From assembly GCA_017303565.1 (NCBI GenBank), contig JAFLCM010000068.1, positions 1-9,078 on the forward strand: a DNA stretch of 9,078 nt, in the 5' to 3' direction. The DNA comes from Planctomycetota bacterium. GTDB lineage: Bacteria > Planctomycetota > Phycisphaerae > Phycisphaerales > UBA1924. The position numbers and the translations under genes are program-made. Position 1 is the stretch's first letter, and every line of letters starts with the position of its first letter. Shown here one piece after another: positions 5,921 through 9,078 of the stretch. Under the pieces are notes generated by a model that was not told where the DNA came from, ran no database searches, and was given only the letters and a program-made list of their open reading frames with translations.

Positions 5921-8211
5921 GGCTTGCCTCTCCTCAGTTGCGAGAGCTTCAGCCGCGGGCGCGCGACGACCTTCGCGTCCGTCCCGAACAGCACCGCTCC
6001 CTCCATCGACGCCGCCACGGCGCAGCCGACCAAGCAGTCCAGCCAGTGGTTGTCGAGGCCCTCGACGCGGAGCTTCCACTCGTCGACGGTGCGGCCACGT
6101 CCCTCGGTCCGCACCCGATACTCGCTCGTCAAGTGCTCGGCCAGCAGGCGGTGGAGCTCCGGCTTGTGGCCGAACAATGACAGCCCTCCCGGGTCGCCCA
6201 TGGGCACTGCCAGCCGCGCATGCACGAACGACTTCCAGAAGTTCGTGTCGAAGAGCACGTGCCGCACAGCGCGTTTGCCGGTGACCACCGGGACGCGCCA
6301 GTTCAGCCCGACCCGCTCGCCCCGCTTGCGCTTGTAGTCGCTGAAAGACAGGCTGCTCGCGCCGACGTAGCGGCCGTGGCTGGGCGTCAGCACGCTGGCG
6401 TGCGGGCTCTGGCGGCAGAACTGGTAGACCACATCCGTGGACGATCCCCAGTTGGCGTCGATCAAGCAGCGGTCGATCCGCACCATCGCGCCATCATCGC
6501 GCCGCCACTCGCGAGCCACCGTCGCTTCGATGAGCCGCTCGAGTCCGGCGTAGATCGCTCCTTCGGCACCGGCGCGGACGGACGCAGCGCCAAGCGTGCG
6601 CTTGATGTCGCGGAGCGTGAAGTACGCCTGCTTCTGGTCGGGCTCGGTGCCATAGTCGACGACATGCCCAGTGAAATCGTCCTCCCAAGCTGCCACCAGG
6701 TAGAACAGTGCCTTGCCCTGCACGTCCACGAACATCGTGAGGTGCGAGCAACCCAGGGGCACCAGCCCGCGGGCGTGGCCGTCCACTTTGGCGGCGATCT
6801 GGTCGGCGCTCAGCAGGTCGTCGGCGACTTCGACCTCCGGCAGCGGCTCGTTCTGGTACTCCGCGAAGAACGCCGCTTCGTTCTGCAGCCGCAGGTTCAT
6901 CGCGTGCTGCACGGCGGACAGTTCGTCGTGGTTGAATCGCTCGGGCCAAGCGATGACCGCCCCCGCGTCCATCTCCGCGCGATGGGTCTTGTAGAACGCG
7001 GTCGCCTCCGCTCCGCCCCGGTCGGCCTTGAGTCCCTCGGCTCGCAGCCGGGCGTACTCGGCCCACAAGCGGTCTGCGGTGGGGAACGAGTACACCATCT
7101 TCGTCCGCTCGCCCTGCCACTGCGGGTGCTTGTCCCGGTCGAGGATGCGATCGGCCAGGTCGTCGGGGCGTACAACCGTCAGCGTCATGAGCCCGGCGAT
7201 CTTCCGGCCCGGGCCGGCCAGGCCCAGGATCGCGCCGGCGAGGATCCGCTCCCGGTTGGCGCACTGCGACGGCGAGCGGGCGCTCTCGTCGGTTTGCGGA
7301 TCGTCGATCAGCACGAGCGACGGACGGACGCTTACGCCGTCAACGCGCTTGTGCTTCATGCCGCGGATGCGGCCGGTGATCCCCGCCACGCGGATGATCG
7401 CGCCCGACGCCGCCGAGCCCGGGATGGTCGGCAGCACGATCTCCCGGGCTGTCCAGCCGATGTGGGTTTGCTTGCCCTGGAAGAGCTGCCCCGACGCCCG
7501 CTGGTGGATGCCTTCGAGGGAGCGGATGGGATGGCAGACCTCCGGGAAGTCGGCCCCGAGGATCTCGCTGTTCTCCAGCTCCGCCTTGATCGACTCGAGC
7601 ATCCCCGCCGCGTGCTCCTCGTCGGAGCCGATGAGCGCCACGAACTCCCGGTGCCCGTACAGCAGCGCCCACAGGCACGCCACCTCGCACAGGCTTGTCT
7701 TGCCCGACCCACGCGGCATCGCCATCGCGAACAGCCCGCCGTCCAGCACGGCCTGCTCGATCTTGGCGATGACCTTCAGGTGGTCGTCGGACCACTTCAA
7801 ATGGAACGTCTGCCCGAAGTACGTCTCGCAGAAGTACCGGAAGTCCTTCGCGGCCCGGGCACGTCGCGCTGGGTCAGCGACGGGAGGCATGTCGCCGATG
7901 TCGCGTCCCGAGAGCGAGAGCATGGCGTTGCGGAGCCGAGCCCGCTCCTTCATCGCCTCGTAGCCCGTGAGCCCCACCCCCTCCCCGGGCGTGCGGGCCG
8001 CCTCGGCCAGCGCCTCGTGCCGCGTCGCCACCAGCCACGCGACGTAGCGGAACAGGTCGACCTTGCCAGCGTCGCCATCGGCCGCGACGCGGAACCCCGC
8101 GCGCGTGCGATGCCGGTGGAGCTGCCGCTCGCTGATCACCTCGCCCAGCGGCGTGCTGTTGAGCAGCCGCGCGAGTTCGCCGGGCCTGAGTTGGCGCGGG
8201 TCAATCGCCAC
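5917..8211 (-). CDS. Terminase large subunit with N-terminal winged-helix-like extension
   Basis: This 764-residue packaging motor and nuclease docks on the portal, pumps DNA with ATP and cuts concatemers. The ATPase shows Walker A MPRGSGKTS (165-173, Lys171) and Walker B SLVLIDDPQ (298-306, Asp303/Asp304). The RNase H-like nuclease has acidic residues in MFVDVQGK (493-500, Asp496), CLIDANWG (582-589, Asp585) and HWLDCLVG (722-729, Asp725). GTG 8211-8209 has GGGAGG five bases before it and overlaps the small-subunit stop by 11 bases. The first ~110 residues are extra compared with a core ATPase-nuclease. Residues 4-61 look like a winged-helix DNA-binding module similar to the neighbouring small-subunit protein, ending in YVAWLV (56-61). 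Together the motifs make this a confident TerL. Confidence 0.95.
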   Translation of the reverse strand: MAIDPRQLRPGELARLLNSTPLGEVISERQLHRHRTRAGFRVAADGDAGKVDLFRYVAWLVATRHEALAEAARTPGEGVGLTGYEAMKERARLRNAMLSLSGRDIGDMPPVADPARRARAAKDFRYFCETYFGQTFHLKWSDDHLKVIAKIEQAVLDGGLFAMAMPRGSGKTSLCEVACLWALLYGHREFVALIGSDEEHAAGMLESIKAELENSEILGADFPEVCHPIRSLEGIHQRASGQLFQGKQTHIGWTAREIVLPTIPGSAASGAIIRVAGITGRIRGMKHKRVDGVSVRPSLVLIDDPQTDESARSPSQCANRERILAGAILGLAGPGRKIAGLMTLTVVRPDDLADRILDRDKHPQWQGERTKMVYSFPTADRLWAEYARLRAEGLKADRGGAEATAFYKTHRAEMDAGAVIAWPERFNHDELSAVQHAMNLRLQNEAAFFAEYQNEPLPEVEVADDLLSADQIAAKVDGHARGLVPLGCSHLTMFVDVQGKALFYLVAAWEDDFTGHVVDYGTEPDQKQAYFTLRDIKRTLGAASVRAGAEGAIYAGLERLIEATVAREWRRDDGAMVRIDRCLIDANWGSSTDVVYQFCRQSPHASVLTPSHGRYVGASSLSFSDYKRKRGERVGLNWRVPVVTGKRAVRHVLFDTNFWKSFVHARLAVPMGDPGGLSLFGHKPELHRLLAEHLTSEYRVRTEGRGRTVDEWKLRVEGLDNHWLDCLVGCAVAASMEGAVLFGTDAKVVARPRLKLSQLRRGKP

Positions 8212-8458
8212 CGCCGCCTCCCACGTTCATCTCCTTCACGAGCCACGCCGCGTAGTGCACGAGGTTGATCGTGCCGTTCGCGTTGGTCGGCGCGCCCGCG
8301 TCGATGTCGGCACGGAGCATCTCCTCGGTGATGGGCTTGCCGCTTGCTCCCCCGATGCGCGTGAGCACCCGCGCGGCATCCGCGACGCCAAGCGCGGCGG
8401 GGTTCAGCCGGGACATTCCCTGTGCATGCTCGGGACTAGGCGCGTGTTCGGGAGTCAT
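8201..8458 (-). CDS. Terminase small subunit-like DNA-binding protein (Nu1/MerR-type winged helix)
   Basis: This 85-residue protein starts at ATG 8458-8456, with GGGAGG six bases upstream. The frame is open to 8509, but the extra part has no ribosome site and lies in repeats. A PEHA repeat (3-6, 9-12) precedes the domain NPAALGVADAARVL (19-32), followed by KPITEEMLRADIDAGAP (41-57) and NLVHYAAWLVKEMN (65-78). This layout (helix, then ITEE recognition helix, G-P turn, hydrophobic helix with AWL) resembles MerR/Nu1-type winged-helix domains that bind packaging sites. The Gly-rich end (80-84) arises because the GGGAGG of the terminase large-subunit gene lies within its last codons. It is much shorter than Nu1 (181 residues) and lacks an obvious large-subunit-binding region. 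The small-terminase call rests on fold pattern and its place directly before the large subunit; a regulatory DNA-binding protein is possible. Confidence 0.65.
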   Translation of the reverse strand: MTPEHAPSPEHAQGMSRLNPAALGVADAARVLTRIGGASGKPITEEMLRADIDAGAPTNANGTINLVHYAAWLVKEMNVGGGGGD

Positions 8459-8478
8459 CGCGGACCTCCCGCGCAGGG

Positions 8479-8489
8479 TTGCCCACATG
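8479..8489 (+). repeat. Direct repeat copy 1, TTGCCCACATG
   Basis: This is an exact 11-bp match to the copy at 8500-8510, with 21 bp from start to start, about two helical turns, so both copies face the same side of the DNA. Copy 1 continues into GGGC, which makes GCCCA-CA-TGGGC a small inverted repeat. Confidence 0.7.
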
Positions 8490-8499
8490 GGCGGCGGAC

Positions 8500-8510
8500 T
8501 TGCCCACATG
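8500..8510 (+). repeat. Direct repeat copy 2, TTGCCCACATG
   Basis: This is the second exact copy of the 11-bp unit. It lacks the GGGC that makes copy 1 partly palindromic. Confidence 0.7.
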
Positions 8511-8571
8511 TCGCAGATTCATCGAGAAATGCAGGCCGAACGCCTTGCCTGTTCCCCATCAGCCGGCCAAT

Positions 8572-8582
8572 GTGTGTCACAC
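8572..8582. repeat. Short inverted repeat GTGTG-T-CACAC
   Basis: Two 5-bp arms surround one central base, 47 bases before the start codon of the rightward 117-residue gene. The size and place suit a small operator, but such a short repeat can occur by chance. Confidence 0.35.
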
Positions 8583-8628
8583 GCGAGCGGGAAGAACCAA
8601 ACCCCCGCACGCGACGGAGACCACGAAC

Positions 8629-8982
8629 ATGAACGCGACCACGAAGACCACGATCGACCTCACCAAGACCCTGGCCAAGGCCGGGTTCCGAATCCCCGCC
8701 ATCGAACTCCACACGCCCGACGGACGCTGCTGGAACATCGCCACGGTCCCCGCCGGTCGCGCACGCCACCTCGACGGCCACTGGGGACCACGCCCCGGAG
8801 CGCTCGGCGGCTTCCGCCTCTTCGAGATCGACCGCGAGAACGAGGATGCCCCCAACGAGCACGACGCGATCGACGGCGATACCTGGACCGCCGACGAACT
8901 GGTGGACTACCTCCGGGCGGTCGGCCAGCCGAAAGACACGACGAGTTGGGACCGCCCCAGCAACAACCGCCCGACGACCTGA
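8629..8982 (+). CDS. Hypothetical protein, first gene of the rightward unit
   Basis: This 117-residue, mostly charged protein starts at ATG 8629-8631, with GGAG (8616-8619) nine bases upstream. The open frame continues leftward to 8479 but has no ribosome site there and runs through the repeats, so the ATG is preferred. I do not recognise the family. The N terminus is Thr/Lys-rich (MNATTKTTIDLTKTLAKAGF). A middle part with ELHTPDGRCWNIATVPAG (26-43) and GALGGFRLFEID (57-68) looks beta-rich. An acidic stretch (69-84) leads to a helix DELVDYLRAV (89-98). The C terminus is polar. There are no membrane segments and one cysteine. Codons end mostly in G/C like the rest of the window, which supports real coding. 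It is transcribed away from the late operon, so it may belong to an early, replication or regulatory block. Confidence 0.65.
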   Translation: MNATTKTTIDLTKTLAKAGFRIPAIELHTPDGRCWNIATVPAGRARHLDGHWGPRPGALGGFRLFEIDRENEDAPNEHDAIDGDTWTADELVDYLRAVGQPKDTTSWDRPSNNRPTT

Positions 8983-8983
8983 C

Positions 8984-9000
8984 GCCCGCGTAATGCGGGC
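8984..9000 (+). terminator. Hairpin after the 117-residue gene, possible weak terminator
   Basis: GCCCGC and GCGGGC form a perfect 6-bp stem around the loop GTAAT, starting two bases after the TGA stop. The following TTCGCTGTTT is only partly T-rich, so termination would be weak or the hairpin may stabilise the 3' end of the mRNA. Confidence 0.45.
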
Positions 9001-9048
9001 TTCGCTGTTTACCAGAGACCACCACCCCCCACGCCAAGGAGCACGACC

Positions 9049-9078
9049 ATGACGAAGCGCACCCCCAAGACCACGAAG
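9049..9078 (+). CDS. Start of a rightward gene, cut by the window edge
   Basis: ATG 9049-9051 has AAGGAG (9036-9041) with a seven-base spacer, so a real gene probably starts here. Only ten codons are visible (MTKRTPKTTK), very basic and Thr-rich. The leader and first residues loosely resemble those of the preceding gene, but this is too little for a family call. Confidence 0.55.
   Translation, partial: MTKRTPKTTK

Larger units (their letters stand above)
8459..8628. promoter_or_regulatory. Divergent intergenic region upstream of terminase; candidate late promoter and packaging site
   Basis: The leftward packaging operon and the rightward genes are read outward from these 170 bases. The region holds an 11-bp direct repeat pair (8479-8489, 8500-8510) and an inverted repeat GTGTG-T-CACAC (8572-8582). 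In lambda the cos site lies directly upstream of the small terminase gene, so this is the natural place for a packaging recognition site as well as a promoter. I see no strong sigma-70 -35/-10 pair on either strand, so the promoter role is inferred from gene layout only. Confidence 0.4.

Noticed and set aside
8459..8509. Longer small-terminase start at 8509 (reading MWASPPPMWA).
   Set aside because: The extra residues come from the 21-bp-spaced DNA repeat, and the GGGAGG six bases before ATG 8458 decides the start.
8479..8628. N-terminal extension of the rightward 117-residue gene, starting from a TTG at 8479.
   Set aside because: No ribosome site precedes the TTG, the stretch passes through both direct repeats and is rich in Pro/Cys/His unlike the rest, while ATG 8629 has GGAG at acceptable spacing.
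1..9078. CRISPR array, tRNA, rRNA, insertion sequence, integrase or attachment site.
   Set aside because: No repeat-spacer pattern, cloverleaf, transposase or recombinase motif, or terminal inverted repeats were seen.
8640..9078. Shared AAGACCACGA words near the starts of the two rightward genes, as a possible repeat element.
   Set aside because: They fall in Thr/Lys-rich codons (ACC, ACG, AAG) and are explained by amino-acid composition.

Overview
The window is a dense, GC-rich stretch of a tailed-phage genome or integrated prophage. It holds the DNA-packaging, head and head-tail-connector cassette, almost all on the minus strand, so it reads from right to left. Codon third positions are strongly G/C, start codons are often GTG, and most genes have a clear GGAG-type ribosome binding site. 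No integrase, attachment site or host gene is visible, so free phage and prophage cannot be told apart. The host is a high-GC bacterium; a Planctomycetota-like or proteobacterial source fits the protein styles, but this is only an impression.

In transcription order on the minus strand the genes are: a small terminase-like DNA-binding protein (8458-8201); the terminase large subunit (8211-5917); a small NrdR-like zinc ribbon (5920-5732); an 89-nt gap with a palindrome; a gpW-like head-completion protein (5642-5421); a lambda-type portal (5413-3851); a prohead protease fused to a Mu gpT-like major capsid protein (3846-1918); a DUF2190-type capsid cement protein (1914 or 1788 to 1441); an FII-like head-tail joining protein (1423-1034); a small membrane-anchored coiled-coil protein (1034-729); a tail-terminator-like protein (732-301); a small unknown protein (298-41); and the first codons of what is probably the tail tube gene (28 to beyond the left edge). 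This is the lambda order Nu1-A-W-B-C/E-D-FII-U-V, with four insertions or modifications: the zinc ribbon, the protease-capsid fusion, the membrane protein and the 85-residue protein. Stops and starts overlap (GTGA, TGATG) or lie a few bases apart, so the cassette looks like one translationally coupled late operon.

To the right of 8458 is a 170-nt non-coding region with an exact 11-bp direct repeat at 21-bp spacing and a small inverted repeat. Rightward genes begin beyond it: a 117-residue protein of unknown function (8629-8982), a hairpin (8984-9000), and the first ten codons of another gene (9049 onward). The divergent region directly upstream of the terminase genes is where a late promoter and a packaging (cos/pac) recognition site would be expected.

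The most interesting points are: a winged-helix-like module that appears both in the small terminase and as an N-terminal extension of the large terminase; an in-frame internal start with its own ribosome binding site inside the protease-capsid fusion, which would yield protease-free scaffold-capsid chains; a possible second case of nested starts in the cement protein; the phased repeats upstream of the terminase genes; and the membrane protein and zinc ribbon embedded in a virion-assembly operon.
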